From the NCBI RefSeq assembly GCF_003610495.1, contig NZ_RAPK01000006.1, positions 701,853 to 765,852 on the forward strand: a DNA stretch of 64,000 bases, written 5' to 3'. Every line of letters begins with the position of its first letter. Position 1 is the first letter of the stretch. This DNA comes from Sinobaca qinghaiensis (GTDB lineage: Bacteria > Bacillota > Bacilli > Bacillales > Marinococcaceae). The notes under the pieces are model-generated. The model saw only the letters and a program-made list of their open reading frames with translations, did not search any database and had not been told where the DNA came from. Position numbers and translations under genes: made by a program. This document shows, one piece after another, positions 29,938-38,224 of the stretch.

Positions 29938-30835
29938 AGAAGCCGTGGGAAACCGTGAGAACGATTTAGACGTAGTGATTATTACGGGAATGTCAGGTGC
30001 GGGGAAGACGGTAGCTGTCCAAAGCTTTGAAGATTTAGGCTATTACTGCGTTGATAATCTTCCTCCTGCTATTATTCCAACCTTTATTGAGCTGGTGGAA
30101 TCCTCAGAAGGAAAAGTGAAGAAAATAGCGCTGGTTATTGACCTGCGCGGACGCGAATTTTTTGAGCATTTGTTTGAAACGGTGGATCATTTATCCTCCA
30201 AGCAGAATTTAAATCTTCATATTCTCTATTTGGATGCAAAAGACAATGTGCTCGTCCAGCGCTATAAAGAAACGAGACGTTCTCACCCCCTTGCCGCGGA
30301 AGAAGCTCCGCTTGAAGGCATACAGCAGGAGCGCAATATGCTTGCAGAGCTGAAAGGCCGTGCGGCTCAGGTTATTGACACCAGTGACATGAAGCCTAAA
30401 CAGCTGCGGGAACGAATTATTCAATATATTTCCGGCACAGCTAAAGACGTCTTTTCTGTAAATATGATGTCTTTTGGGTTTAAATATGGACTTCCGATAG
30501 ACGCAGATCTCGTTTTTGATGTAAGATTTCTGCCAAATCCGCATTATGTAGAATTGCTGCAGCCTAAAACAGGCCTGCAGGAAGAAGTCTCATCTTATGT
30601 CCTTAAGTGGTCAGAGACACAGGAATTTTTAACAAAGCTGATAAATCTTCTTGAATACATGCTGCCTCAGTACAAAAAAGAAGGAAAGAGCCAGCTGATC
30701 ATTGCCATTGGATGCACCGGCGGAAAACACCGGTCCGTAACGCTGGCTGAATATCTGGCTGAGCACTTTGCCTCCTCTTATTCCATGTCCACTACGCACC
30801 GGGATATAGAAAAAGCAAAAGGCATTCTTGTATGA
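29912..30835 (+). CDS. rapZ: RNase adaptor / nucleotide-binding protein RapZ (YvcJ)
   Basis: A 307-residue P-loop protein. Walker A is [15 protein letters not shown] near residue 24-37, followed by a family-typical DNLPPAIIP, and the C-terminal domain ends in [19 protein letters not shown]. In B. subtilis YvcJ binds and hydrolyses nucleotides and affects competence; in enteric bacteria RapZ directs decay of the GlmZ small RNA and senses glucosamine-6-phosphate. The role here is likely regulatory in amino-sugar or carbon metabolism, given YvcK next to it. Overlaps yvcK by 4 bases. Confidence 0.95.
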   Translation: MNLEMREDEEAVGNRENDLDVVIITGMSGAGKTVAVQSFEDLGYYCVDNLPPAIIPTFIELVESSEGKVKKIALVIDLRGREFFEHLFETVDHLSSKQNLNLHILYLDAKDNVLVQRYKETRRSHPLAAEEAPLEGIQQERNMLAELKGRAAQVIDTSDMKPKQLRERIIQYISGTAKDVFSVNMMSFGFKYGLPIDADLVFDVRFLPNPHYVELLQPKTGLQEEVSSYVLKWSETQEFLTKLINLLEYMLPQYKKEGKSQLIIAIGCTGGKHRSVTLAEYLAEHFASSYSMSTTHRDIEKAKGILV

Positions 30836-31776
30836 AACGGTCCAATATAGTCGTTCTAGGCGGAGGGACGGGTCTGTCTGTATTACTGAGGGGCCTGAAA
30901 ACCTTTCCGGTCGACATCACAGCAATCGTAACTGTTGCAGACGATGGAGGAAGTTCCGGGCGCCTCCGAAAGGAAATGAATATACCGCCGCCCGGTGATG
31001 TACGAAACGTGCTGGTTGCGCTGGCAGAGGTCGAGCCTATGATCGAGCAGCTGTTCCAGCACCGGTTTACTACCGGCGAAGGGCTGGTCGGCCATTCGCT
31101 CGGCAATCTGCTTCTTGCAGGCATGACATCAATAACAGGAGACTTTGCCAAAGGCATCAGTGAGCTCAGTACTGTCCTGAATGTACGCGGGAAAGTACTG
31201 CCTTCTTCGAATCAAAGCGTAGTGCTTCATGCAAAAATGATGGATGGCACGACGGTGGAGGGAGAATCACTCATTCCTCAGGCAGAAAAACAGATCCGGC
31301 ATGTGTTTTTACGTCCGGAGGGAGTTAAAGCGCTTCCAGAGAGTTTAAAAGCAATTGAGGAAGCCGATTTGATTGTGCTGGGGCCGGGAAGCCTTTACAC
31401 TAGTATACTGCCGAACCTTTTAGTGCCTGGTATTATTGAAGCTATTCAGGAATCCAAAGCACGGAAAGTATACATTTGCAACGTGATGACGCAAAAAGGG
31501 GAAACAGATAATTTTTCCGCTTCCGATCACGTGCAGGCTATTTTTAATCATACTCATGAGCAGTTTATCGAAACAGTACTGGTAAACAATGGAATAATTC
31601 CAGACGAGCTCATTAAAAAATATCAACAAGAGGACGCCCATCCGGTTCCATTTGATGAAGATAATATGAGAGCCTTCGGCTGCCGTGTCGTGCAGGACGA
31701 ATTCATTCGATACGATGGAATGATGCTGCGCCACAATGCAGTCAAAGTCGCTCAGTCCCTTCTTATGGAGCTGTAG
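30832..31776 (+). CDS. yvcK: Gluconeogenesis factor YvcK/GlmR
   Basis: A 314-residue protein of the CofD/UPF0052 family. N-terminal motif [17 protein letters not shown] and [10 protein letters not shown] bind UDP-sugars in the B. subtilis homologue, which senses UDP-GlcNAc, stimulates GlmS and is needed for growth and cell shape on gluconeogenic carbon. It starts at the ATGA overlap with rapZ. Confidence 0.95.
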   Translation: MKRSNIVVLGGGTGLSVLLRGLKTFPVDITAIVTVADDGGSSGRLRKEMNIPPPGDVRNVLVALAEVEPMIEQLFQHRFTTGEGLVGHSLGNLLLAGMTSITGDFAKGISELSTVLNVRGKVLPSSNQSVVLHAKMMDGTTVEGESLIPQAEKQIRHVFLRPEGVKALPESLKAIEEADLIVLGPGSLYTSILPNLLVPGIIEAIQESKARKVYICNVMTQKGETDNFSASDHVQAIFNHTHEQFIETVLVNNGIIPDELIKKYQQEDAHPVPFDEDNMRAFGCRVVQDEFIRYDGMMLRHNAVKVAQSLLMEL

Positions 31777-31805
31777 GCGAAGTAGAAAGAGGCGGTGAAG
31801 AGCCT

Positions 31806-32756
31806 ATGTCGTCATTTGCAGCGATGACTAAAAAAGAATTAACACAGCTTGAATTAAAAGATTGCTGTGTGAAGGCGGAACTTGCTGCGCTTATTCGAAT
31901 GAATGGAACTATGAAATTTGGAAGCGGCCTGTTAACGCTTGACGTCTCTACAGAAAATGCAGCGATTGCCAGGCGGATTTATACTTTAATCAAAAAAGGC
32001 TTCAGTGAAATGCAGCTGGAAGTCCTTGTCCGGAAAAAAATGCGCTTAAAGAAAAACAACGTTTATATTGTACGTATTAAAGAAAATACCCAGAAATTTT
32101 TGTCCGATCTTCATATAATGGAAGAAAATTACCGGTTTGTCCGCTCTATTTCCCCGGATATGATAAAAAAATCCTGCTGTAAACGGGCGTATCTGCGCGG
32201 GGCTTTTCTAGCCGGGGGATCGATCAATCATCCGGATACCTCGTCGTATCATCTGGAAATTTTCTCGAACTACGAAGAGCATAATTATTCCCTCCGCCAG
32301 CTTTTTAAGGAATTTCATATTCCTTCCAAAAGCCTGGAACGGAAAAAAGGCTATATTTTATACGTGAAGGAAAGTGAGAAAATCACTGAATTTCTCAGCG
32401 TGATCGGGGCCCATCAAGCCCTGCTGTATTTCGAGGATGTCCGGATTATGAAGGATATGCGCAACTCCGTGAACCGTCTCGTTAACTGTGAAACAGCGAA
32501 CCTCAATAAAACAGTAGGGGCAGCCTTACGCCAGGTGGAGAATATCCGCTTGATCCAAAGGGAAATCGGCCTCGAAAATCTTCCCCATAAAATCAGGGAA
32601 ATTGCTGAATTGAGGGTGGAGCATCAGGATATTACGCTGAAAGAACTGGGAGAAATGGCCTCAGGCGGGCCAGTGAGTAAGTCAGGCGTAAATCATAGGC
32701 TTCGAAAAATAGATGAATTAGCTGAAAAAATCCGAAACGGGGAAACGGTTTCATAG
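31806..32756 (+). CDS. whiA: WhiA, LAGLIDADG-like DNA-binding protein
   Basis: A 316-residue protein with an N-terminal degenerate homing-endonuclease fold ([20 protein letters not shown] is the characteristic segment) and a C-terminal helix-turn-helix ([20 protein letters not shown]). In Streptomyces WhiA controls sporulation; in Bacillus it affects division and chromosome segregation. Conserved position between yvcK and crh. Confidence 0.95.
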   Translation: MSSFAAMTKKELTQLELKDCCVKAELAALIRMNGTMKFGSGLLTLDVSTENAAIARRIYTLIKKGFSEMQLEVLVRKKMRLKKNNVYIVRIKENTQKFLSDLHIMEENYRFVRSISPDMIKKSCCKRAYLRGAFLAGGSINHPDTSSYHLEIFSNYEEHNYSLRQLFKEFHIPSKSLERKKGYILYVKESEKITEFLSVIGAHQALLYFEDVRIMKDMRNSVNRLVNCETANLNKTVGAALRQVENIRLIQREIGLENLPHKIREIAELRVEHQDITLKELGEMASGGPVSKSGVNHRLRKIDELAEKIRNGETVS

Positions 32757-32795
32757 TATAATAAAAAGCATAACTGGCAGCTGGAGGAGGTAGAC

Positions 32796-33050
32796 ATGGT
32801 AGAAGAAAACGTTGAAGTTCAGTTAAAAACAGGTCTTCAGGCAAGGCCGGCCGCTTTATTTGTACAGGAAGCCAACAGGTTTCATTCGGATATTTCCATT
32901 GAAAAGGATGGAAAGGTTGTAAACGCGAAAAGTATTATGGGTATTATGAGCCTTGCTGTCCGAAACGGTGCCTCCATCAAAATAATGATCAACGGCAATG
33001 ACGAAGCAGACGCAATGAAAGCACTTGTGGATTATGTAAAAAAAGAGTAA
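32796..33050 (+). CDS. crh: Catabolite repression HPr-like protein Crh
   Basis: An 84-residue HPr paralogue. The PTS phosphorylation site His15 of HPr is replaced by Gln (KTGLQARPAALF), so it cannot carry PTS phosphate. The regulatory Ser46 is kept in NAKSIMGIMSLA, the target of HprK (encoded at 17298). Crh-Ser-P is a CcpA co-repressor in B. subtilis. The Gln and the position after whiA make Crh, not HPr, the secure call. Ribosome site GGAGGAGG; terminator follows. Confidence 0.97.
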   Translation: MVEENVEVQLKTGLQARPAALFVQEANRFHSDISIEKDGKVVNAKSIMGIMSLAVRNGASIKIMINGNDEADAMKALVDYVKKE

Positions 33051-33083
33051 AAACCTCTCTCCTAAGCAGGAGAGAGGTTTTTC
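33049..33083 (+). terminator. Terminator of the yvcI-crh operon
   Basis: AAACCTCTCTCC - TAAGCA - GGAGAGAGGTTT stem and a T run; nearly the same sequence recurs at 33243. Confidence 0.92.
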
Positions 33084-33242
33084 AGTCTGTTGAAAAAGAC
33101 AAAAAATAGATATCTTTATACAAAAGTCTTTCTCCGAGGGAGCCGTCGCTGTTTATTTTTCATTGTTTGTTTTCAGCAACATATTTAAAGAACTCGGAGT
33201 CATGAATAGATAGACAAGATGAAATAGTTTATAGACAATCTA
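33084..33242. other. Non-coding gap between two look-alike terminators
   Basis: About 160 AT-rich bases between the crh terminator and the clpP terminator. I see no open reading frame with a ribosome site and no convincing promoter or RNA structure. Confidence 0.5.
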
Positions 33243-33281
33243 AAAAAACCCTCTCTTCTAAGCAGAAGAGAGGGTTTTCGT
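33243..33281 (-). terminator. Terminator of clpP
   Basis: AACCCTCTCTTCT - AAGC - AGAAGAGAGGGTT stem with A/T runs on both sides; acts on the minus-strand clpP transcript. Confidence 0.9.
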
Positions 33282-33282
33282 A

Positions 33283-33861
33283 TTACTTTTCGTAAACAGT
33301 GTCAATCAGGCCGTAATCTCTTGCTTCATGAGCTGTCATGAAGTTATCACGATCTGTATCGCGCTGAATTACTTCGAGCGGCTGGCCGGAACGATCTGCT
33401 AGGATCTGGTTCAGCTTCTCGCGCATTTGAATAATGCGGCGGGCGTGAATTTCGATATCAGAAGCCTGACCCTGTGTGCCTCCGAGCGGCTGGTGAATCA
33501 TTACTTCACTGTTTGGAAGAGCGAAACGCTTGCCCGGCTCACCGGCTGCAAGAAGAAATGCTCCCATGGAAGCTGCCATACCAACGCAGATAGTAGAAAC
33601 TTTAGGCTGGATGTACTGCATCGTGTCATAAATAGCCATACCTGCAGTGATGGAACCACCTGGGCTGTTAATGTAAATGGAAATGTCTTTTTCCGGATCT
33701 TCAGCAGCCAGGAATAAAAGCTGGGCTACAATGGAGTTGGACACGTTATCGTCAATTCCGGAACCAAGCATGATAATGCGGTCTTTCAGAAGGCGGGAAT
33801 AAATATCATATGCTCTTTCCCCGCGGCTTGTTTGTTCAATTACTGTTGGAATTAAGTTCAT
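33283..33861 (-). CDS. clpP: ATP-dependent Clp protease proteolytic subunit
   Basis: A 192-residue serine peptidase that forms the tetradecameric chamber used with ClpC, ClpE or ClpX ATPases. Catalytic Ser is in [14 protein letters not shown], His in [11 protein letters not shown], and the Asp lies further on in the [13 protein letters not shown] region. N-terminus [19 protein letters not shown] is canonical. Monocistronic, with a CtsR-type operator in its promoter, implying induction by heat or protein stress. Confidence 0.98.
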   Translation of the reverse strand: MNLIPTVIEQTSRGERAYDIYSRLLKDRIIMLGSGIDDNVSNSIVAQLLFLAAEDPEKDISIYINSPGGSITAGMAIYDTMQYIQPKVSTICVGMAASMGAFLLAAGEPGKRFALPNSEVMIHQPLGGTQGQASDIEIHARRIIQMREKLNQILADRSGQPLEVIQRDTDRDNFMTAHEARDYGLIDTVYEK

Positions 33862-33950
33862 GTCTTATTTCCTCCTATTATATAAATTGTGTAAATACTG
33901 ACTCCATAACGAAAAACACGTATGTTTTTCATATTGTTGAGAATAGTTAT

Positions 33951-33979
33951 ATCATACTCGAATGGTCAATGTTGGTCAA
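33951..33979 (-). promoter_or_regulatory. Sigma-A promoter of clpP
   Basis: On the minus strand TTGACC (33979-33974) and TATGAT (33956-33951) are 17 bases apart. The -35 box lies inside the CtsR-type repeat. Confidence 0.75.
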
Positions 33980-33980
33980 A
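33964..33980 (+). promoter_or_regulatory. CtsR operator at the clpP promoter
   Basis: A direct heptad repeat GGTCAAT-GTT-GGTCAAA matches the CtsR consensus RGTCAAA-N3-RGTCAAA except one base. It covers the -35 box of clpP, where the repressor would block RNA polymerase until heat stress. Confidence 0.85.
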
Positions 33981-34218
33981 TAAAAAGCGTTTATTTTTTA
34001 TCTTTTTATTGTCCAGACGCTATTCTGCTTCTCCTACTATAACAAGAGTAAAGAGAACCTTTCAATCTTCAGCATTAAAACAAAGGAAGCAATTGTCATA
34101 TGCCTAATAGTGAGTATAACCTATTTTATGCTGATTAAAACTATGGAAGATTATATGACAAAAGAAAGAAGGAGGCAGACGCTGTTTGCTACACTTCATG
34201 TGAAGGCCTAATTACATA
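33981..34218. other. Intergenic region between clpP and rpoN promoters
   Basis: An AT-rich gap upstream of the divergent genes. It contains only very short ORFs (for example a 12-codon ATG frame near 34100 and a short frame after AGGAGG near 34172) with no recognisable product. No RNA gene was seen. Confidence 0.4.
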
Positions 34219-34246
34219 TAGACGATAATGCTGCCTGTGATATAAT
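34219..34246 (+). promoter_or_regulatory. Promoter of rpoN
   Basis: A perfect -10 TATAAT at 34241-34246 with a weak -35 TAGACG at 34219-34224, spacing 16. A cre site begins 8 bases downstream of the -10. Confidence 0.55.
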
Positions 34247-34253
34247 AAATGAT

Positions 34254-34267
34254 AGAAAGCGCTTACA
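34254..34267 (+). promoter_or_regulatory. Catabolite-responsive element (cre) ahead of rpoN
   Basis: AGAAAGCGCTTACA agrees with the cre consensus TGWAARCGYTWNCW at 13 of 14 positions and is near-palindromic. It sits just after the -10 box and before the ribosome site, so CcpA with HPr-Ser-P or Crh-Ser-P would act at or just past the transcription start. In B. subtilis sigL is known to be under CcpA control. Confidence 0.82.
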
Positions 34268-34287
34268 AGAAGGAGAGGTCATTTTAC

Positions 34288-35643
34288 ATGAATCTAGAAA
34301 TGGGATTATTTCAAAAACAGACGATGAGCCTTGTAATGACGCAGGAACTCCGCCAGGCCATTTCCCTGCTGCAGCTCTCGACCCAGGAGCTTTCTGATTA
34401 CATATCGGAACAGGCTCTTGAAAATCCGCTTATAGAGACGGAAGAACCAGTCCCGGAAGAAAAGGAACTGCCTATATATGACAGCCCGGTAATGTGGACA
34501 GATGATTATGGAGATGGATATGAAGCGTATGAAGGCAGAAATGAATCCCAGCTGGATAGAATCCAGGCTTATGAAGAAGGACTGGCCGACCACTTATACA
34601 GTCAGATCCGTTTTCTTGATACAACTGATCACTACCGGGAGCTTATGCTGTATCTTGCCGACAACGTAGATACAAATGGCTACCTGGAGGGAAGCTGGGA
34701 AGAAGCAGGACGTTTTTATACCATTACAGAGGATGAATACGAGCAGGGCGTTACAATGCTTCAGAAACTTGAGCCTGCAGGTGTCGGTGCAAGGAATCTT
34801 CAGGAATGCCTGCTTCTGCAGTTAACGAGAAATTATCCGTCTGACCTGCTTGTCATCGAAGTAGTCAAACATCACCTGGAAGATCTGGCAGCGAGAAGGT
34901 GGAAGCAGATAGCGAAGACGCTTCATATTTCGGTGGAAGATGTGCAGGCGATCTATGATACGATTCAGCAGCTCACGCCTCACCCCTGCGCCTGCATTGG
35001 AAGAAGTGAATCAGCCGCAATTACGCCGGATGTGTATGTGGAAAAAAAGAACGGGGCGTTCACAGTTGTACTTAATAATGAAAGCCTGCCGAAAATAAGG
35101 CTGAATAAACAATACCGCCATCTGCTGGAGAGCGGGGAACAGGGAGAGGCGGGAGAATATGCCCGCAAAAAATACAAACAGCTCGTCTGGCTGCTGAAAA
35201 GCATTGATCAGCGGCAGACATCGCTCCGGAAAATTACGGAAGCTATCCTGCTTTTTCAGGAAGCATTCTTTGAAAACGGACCTGCTGCCATGAAACCGCT
35301 GACCCTGCGTGAGATAGCGGAAGAAGCAGAAGTGCATGAGTCCACGGTTTCACGGACGACTACGAACAAATATGTGCAGACCCCGCACGGATTATTTGAA
35401 TTAAAGCATTTCTTTTCTGCTGGTATGAACAATGCAGAAGGAGAGCAGACGTCTACGAATGTTATAAAAGAAATAATGAACAAAATGGTCGAAGCGGAAA
35501 ATAAAAAAAGGCCTCTATCCGACCAGAAAATAGCTGAGCTCATTAAGGAAGAACACGGTATTCCGATCTCCCGCAGAGCGATAGCCAAGTACCGCGGAGA
35601 ACTGCAGATTGCCTCTTCCTCGAAAAGAAAAAGATACGCATGA
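34288..35643 (+). CDS. rpoN: RNA polymerase sigma-54 factor (SigL)
   Basis: A 451-residue sigma-54 factor that requires enhancer-binding ATPase activators. Region I is Gln/Leu-rich (LFQKQTMSLVMTQELRQAI, LLQLSTQELSDYI). The core-binding domain follows, with a helix-turn-helix in EIAEEAEVHESTVSRTT. The C-terminal RpoN box reads SRRAIAKYRGEL, close to the family ARRTVAKYR. The ATG at 34288 follows AGGAGAGG; the frame extends upstream across the cre site, which is not coding. No activator or sigma-54 target gene is adjacent. Confidence 0.95.
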   Translation: MNLEMGLFQKQTMSLVMTQELRQAISLLQLSTQELSDYISEQALENPLIETEEPVPEEKELPIYDSPVMWTDDYGDGYEAYEGRNESQLDRIQAYEEGLADHLYSQIRFLDTTDHYRELMLYLADNVDTNGYLEGSWEEAGRFYTITEDEYEQGVTMLQKLEPAGVGARNLQECLLLQLTRNYPSDLLVIEVVKHHLEDLAARRWKQIAKTLHISVEDVQAIYDTIQQLTPHPCACIGRSESAAITPDVYVEKKNGAFTVVLNNESLPKIRLNKQYRHLLESGEQGEAGEYARKKYKQLVWLLKSIDQRQTSLRKITEAILLFQEAFFENGPAAMKPLTLREIAEEAEVHESTVSRTTTNKYVQTPHGLFELKHFFSAGMNNAEGEQTSTNVIKEIMNKMVEAENKKRPLSDQKIAELIKEEHGIPISRRAIAKYRGELQIASSSKRKRYA

Positions 35644-35660
35644 TGTTTTAAAAAAGGATG

Positions 35661-35705
35661 GCCGGGAAAAGGTACTGTATACCTCGAACCGGCTTTTAAT
35701 TTTTA
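35661..35705 (+). terminator. Terminator after rpoN
   Basis: Outer stem GCCGG/CCGGC with an inner GGTA/TACC, followed by TTTTAATTTTT. Confidence 0.65.
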
Positions 35706-35734
35706 TTGCTATGTTATTTTATTCTTGGTATAAT
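35706..35734 (+). promoter_or_regulatory. Sigma-A promoter of cggR and the glycolytic operon
   Basis: TTGCTA at 35706-35711 and a perfect TATAAT at 35729-35734, spacing 17. The CggR operator lies about 60 bases downstream. Confidence 0.75.
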
Positions 35735-35797
35735 GAAAGTATCAAAAGGCTGAACACCACTTAGGGATTTTCCCCTGGGTTTTATCTTTTGATAAAG

Positions 35798-35833
35798 TGG
35801 GACTTAAAATGTCTATATGGGACAAAAAGTGTC
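35798..35833 (+). promoter_or_regulatory. CggR operator
   Basis: TGGGAC-N6-TGTC-N4-TGGGAC-N6-TGTC, two direct repeats with exactly the spacing known for the B. subtilis CggR operator (CGGGAC-N6-TGTC-N4-CGGGAC-N6-TGTC). Only the first base of each repeat differs. It lies in the leader, 26 bases before the cggR start, so CggR would roadblock transcription of its own operon until fructose-1,6-bisphosphate accumulates. Confidence 0.93.
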
Positions 35834-35859
35834 CCTGAGAGAAAACTGGTGATCCCTGA

Positions 35860-36879
35860 ATGAGAGAATTACTCGAATGGCAGAAAAAACTGCAGCCTGA
35901 TATTTTGGAAATCATGGGAAAACGCTACCGGATTCTCCAGTATCTCCGGTTGATGCAGCCGGTCGGCAGAAGAACGCTTGCCGTCAGCCTGGATCTTTCG
36001 GAGAGAGTACTTCGGACAGAGGTAACATTTTTAAAAAATCAGGGATTAATTATGATTCATCCTTCCGGTATGACTCTTTCTGATGAAGGAGAAGCCCTGC
36101 TGGAAGGCATGGAGCCGGCGATGAAAATCGCTTTCGGACTTGAAGATCTGGAAAAGCAGGTAGCTGAAGTGCTTAACGTCGAGAAAGTCATAGTGGTTTC
36201 CGGCGACAGCGACGAATACAGCTGGGTAAAAAAAGAACTGGGACGCGCCTGCGTACAGCAGATGAAAAAGCAGATAGCCCCCGGAGACATTATTGCTGTC
36301 GCCGGAGGAACGACGCTTGCAGCTGTTGCCGATATGGTCAGCCCGTCCGAAAAATGGAAAGACGCGGTTTTTGTACCAGCAAGAGGCGGCCTCGGGGAAA
36401 AGGTAGAAATCCAGTCGAACACAATCAGTTCGACAATGGCTACTAAAGCCCGGGCAGCATACAGGCTTCTGCATGTCCCGGATCAGCTCAGCAACGAAAC
36501 CAGAACATCGCTTAGTCTTGAACCTGGTATTAAAGAATTACTTGCTCTTATCCGGAAGGCGAAAATTGTGATCCACGGCATCGGAGAAGCTGAAATTATG
36601 GCAGACCGGCGCGAAACGAGCGACGGTGCCGTGCAGCAGATTAAGGAAAAAGCAGCAGTTGGTGAAGCATTCGGGTATTATTTTGACCGGGAAGGGCATA
36701 TCGTTCATAAAGAAAGAACGATCGGTCTGCAGCTTAATGATCTGAACGAAGCACAGACGGTCATTACTGTTGCCGGAGGAAGCTCGAAAGCAGAAGCCAT
36801 TTCTGCCTACATGAAATACCGCCCCAGCAATCTGCTGATTACAGATGAAGGGGCAGCGAAGGCAATTTTAAATCGATGA
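35860..36879 (+). CDS. cggR: Central glycolytic genes regulator CggR
   Basis: A SorC-family repressor of 339 residues. N-terminal winged helix-turn-helix (RRTLAVSLDLSERVLRTEV), then the sugar-binding domain with VAGGTTLAAVADMV and VPARGGLGEKVEIQSNTI. Fructose-1,6-bisphosphate relieves its binding. Its own operator is directly upstream and the glycolytic genes gapA to eno directly downstream, so the operon layout is complete. Confidence 0.97.
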   Translation: MRELLEWQKKLQPDILEIMGKRYRILQYLRLMQPVGRRTLAVSLDLSERVLRTEVTFLKNQGLIMIHPSGMTLSDEGEALLEGMEPAMKIAFGLEDLEKQVAEVLNVEKVIVVSGDSDEYSWVKKELGRACVQQMKKQIAPGDIIAVAGGTTLAAVADMVSPSEKWKDAVFVPARGGLGEKVEIQSNTISSTMATKARAAYRLLHVPDQLSNETRTSLSLEPGIKELLALIRKAKIVIHGIGEAEIMADRRETSDGAVQQIKEKAAVGEAFGYYFDREGHIVHKERTIGLQLNDLNEAQTVITVAGGSSKAEAISAYMKYRPSNLLITDEGAAKAILNR

Positions 36880-36951
36880 CAACTGATTTTACAATCAGTT
36901 TCTCATATAGTATTGAATAACGTGCACCATAATAAGAGGAGGAAATTAAAC

Positions 36952-37959
36952 ATGGCTACAAAGATTGGTATTAATGGATTTGGAAGAATTGGACGCGCAG
37001 TATTCCGTGCTTCTCTTGAAAATGACAACGTAGAAATCGTAAGCATTAACGACCTTACAGACGCTAATATGCTTGCTCACCTTTTAAAATATGACACAGT
37101 ACACGGCAACTTAAAGCAGAGTGTATCTGTAAACGGCGACAACCTTGTTGTTGACGGTAAAGAAATCCGCATCACTGCTGAAAAAAATCCAGCACAGATT
37201 CCATGGGGCCAGGCTGAAGTGGAAATCGTTGTTGAAGCAACAGGTCGCTTCGTAGATGGCGAAAGCGCCGGCAAACACCTTGAAGGCGGAGCGAAGAAAG
37301 TTATTATCTCTGCACCTGGTAAAAACGTTGATGCAACATTCGTAATGGGCGTTAACGAAAACACGTATGACCCATCCAAGCACAACGTTATGTCCAACGC
37401 ATCATGCACAACAAACTGCCTGGCACCGTTTGCTAAAGTGCTTAACGACAAGTTCGGCATTAAGCGCGGCCTAATGAACACTGTTCACTCCTACACGAAT
37501 GATCAGCAGATTCTTGACCTTCCGCACAGTGACTACCGTCGTGCACGTGCAGCTGCTGAAAACATCATTCCAACATCAACTGGAGCTGCAAAAGCAGTAG
37601 CCCTCGTTCTTCCTGAACTTGACGGCAAGCTTAACGGCGCTGCAATGCGTGTTCCTACTCCAAACGTATCTCTTGTTGACCTTGTAGCAGAGCTTGATAC
37701 AAACGTTACTGCTGAAGAAGTAAACAACGTACTAAAAGAAGCCGCTGAAGGAAACCTTAAAGGCATCCTTGGTTTCAGCGACGAGCCGCTTGTATCTAAA
37801 GACTATAACGGCAACTCCAACTCTTCTACTATTGATGGTCTATCCACTATGGTATTGGAAGACAACATGGTTAAAGTTATTTCCTGGTACGACAACGAGT
37901 TCGGCTATTCCAGCCGCGTTGTAGACCTTGTAGAATATGTTGCAAAACAGCAGGCTTAA
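36952..37959 (+). CDS. gapA: Glyceraldehyde-3-phosphate dehydrogenase, glycolytic (NAD-dependent)
   Basis: Oxidises glyceraldehyde 3-phosphate to 1,3-bisphosphoglycerate. 335 residues from ATG 36952 (ribosome site GAGGAGG). NAD motif INGFGRIGRAVFRA, catalytic Cys in SNASCTTNCLAPFAKV, and the C-terminal WYDNEFGYSSRVVDL. The acceptor region INDLTDANMLAHLLKYD is that of NAD-type GapA rather than the gluconeogenic GapB. Codons are more uniform and A/T-ending than in neighbours, as expected for a highly expressed gene. A terminator-like hairpin follows, so gapA is probably more abundant than the downstream genes. Confidence 0.97.
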   Translation: MATKIGINGFGRIGRAVFRASLENDNVEIVSINDLTDANMLAHLLKYDTVHGNLKQSVSVNGDNLVVDGKEIRITAEKNPAQIPWGQAEVEIVVEATGRFVDGESAGKHLEGGAKKVIISAPGKNVDATFVMGVNENTYDPSKHNVMSNASCTTNCLAPFAKVLNDKFGIKRGLMNTVHSYTNDQQILDLPHSDYRRARAAAENIIPTSTGAAKAVALVLPELDGKLNGAAMRVPTPNVSLVDLVAELDTNVTAEEVNNVLKEAAEGNLKGILGFSDEPLVSKDYNGNSNSSTIDGLSTMVLEDNMVKVISWYDNEFGYSSRVVDLVEYVAKQQA

Positions 37960-37976
37960 TAAAGCAGATAAAGGGC

Positions 37977-38013
37977 AGGGGAGAAGAAAAAGTATTTTCT
38001 TGCTCCCCTTTCC
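37977..38013 (+). terminator. Hairpin after gapA
   Basis: GGGGAG-AGAAAA - AGTA - TTTTCT-CTCCCC type stem with a short T run; likely partial termination inside the glycolytic operon. Confidence 0.7.
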
Positions 38014-38089
38014 TGTGCAGTTTCCTGCTACAATAGATATCGAAACAGCATGAATGAACTGCAGAACATGTTTGCTTTTTATCAGCAGA

Positions 38090-38135
38090 AAACCCGGCTC
38101 TTTTTAGATGAACGCTTTATAGGAAGGCCGGGTTT
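38090..38135 (+). repeat. Long-loop hairpin between gapA and pgk
   Basis: AAACCCGGC at 38090-38098 pairs perfectly with GCCGGGTTT at 38127-38135 around a 28-base loop. It may be an RNA processing or stability element, or a weak terminator. A reading frame covering it (38050-38232) has no ribosome site and is not called. Confidence 0.5.
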
Positions 38136-38224
38136 ATGCTTTTCTTTGTATTATAATTATACGTTCCTTTTTGTATTATTTAGGGAAAAGGATGAAGAAC
38201 ACAGAGGAAAAAGGAGGCAGCAAT

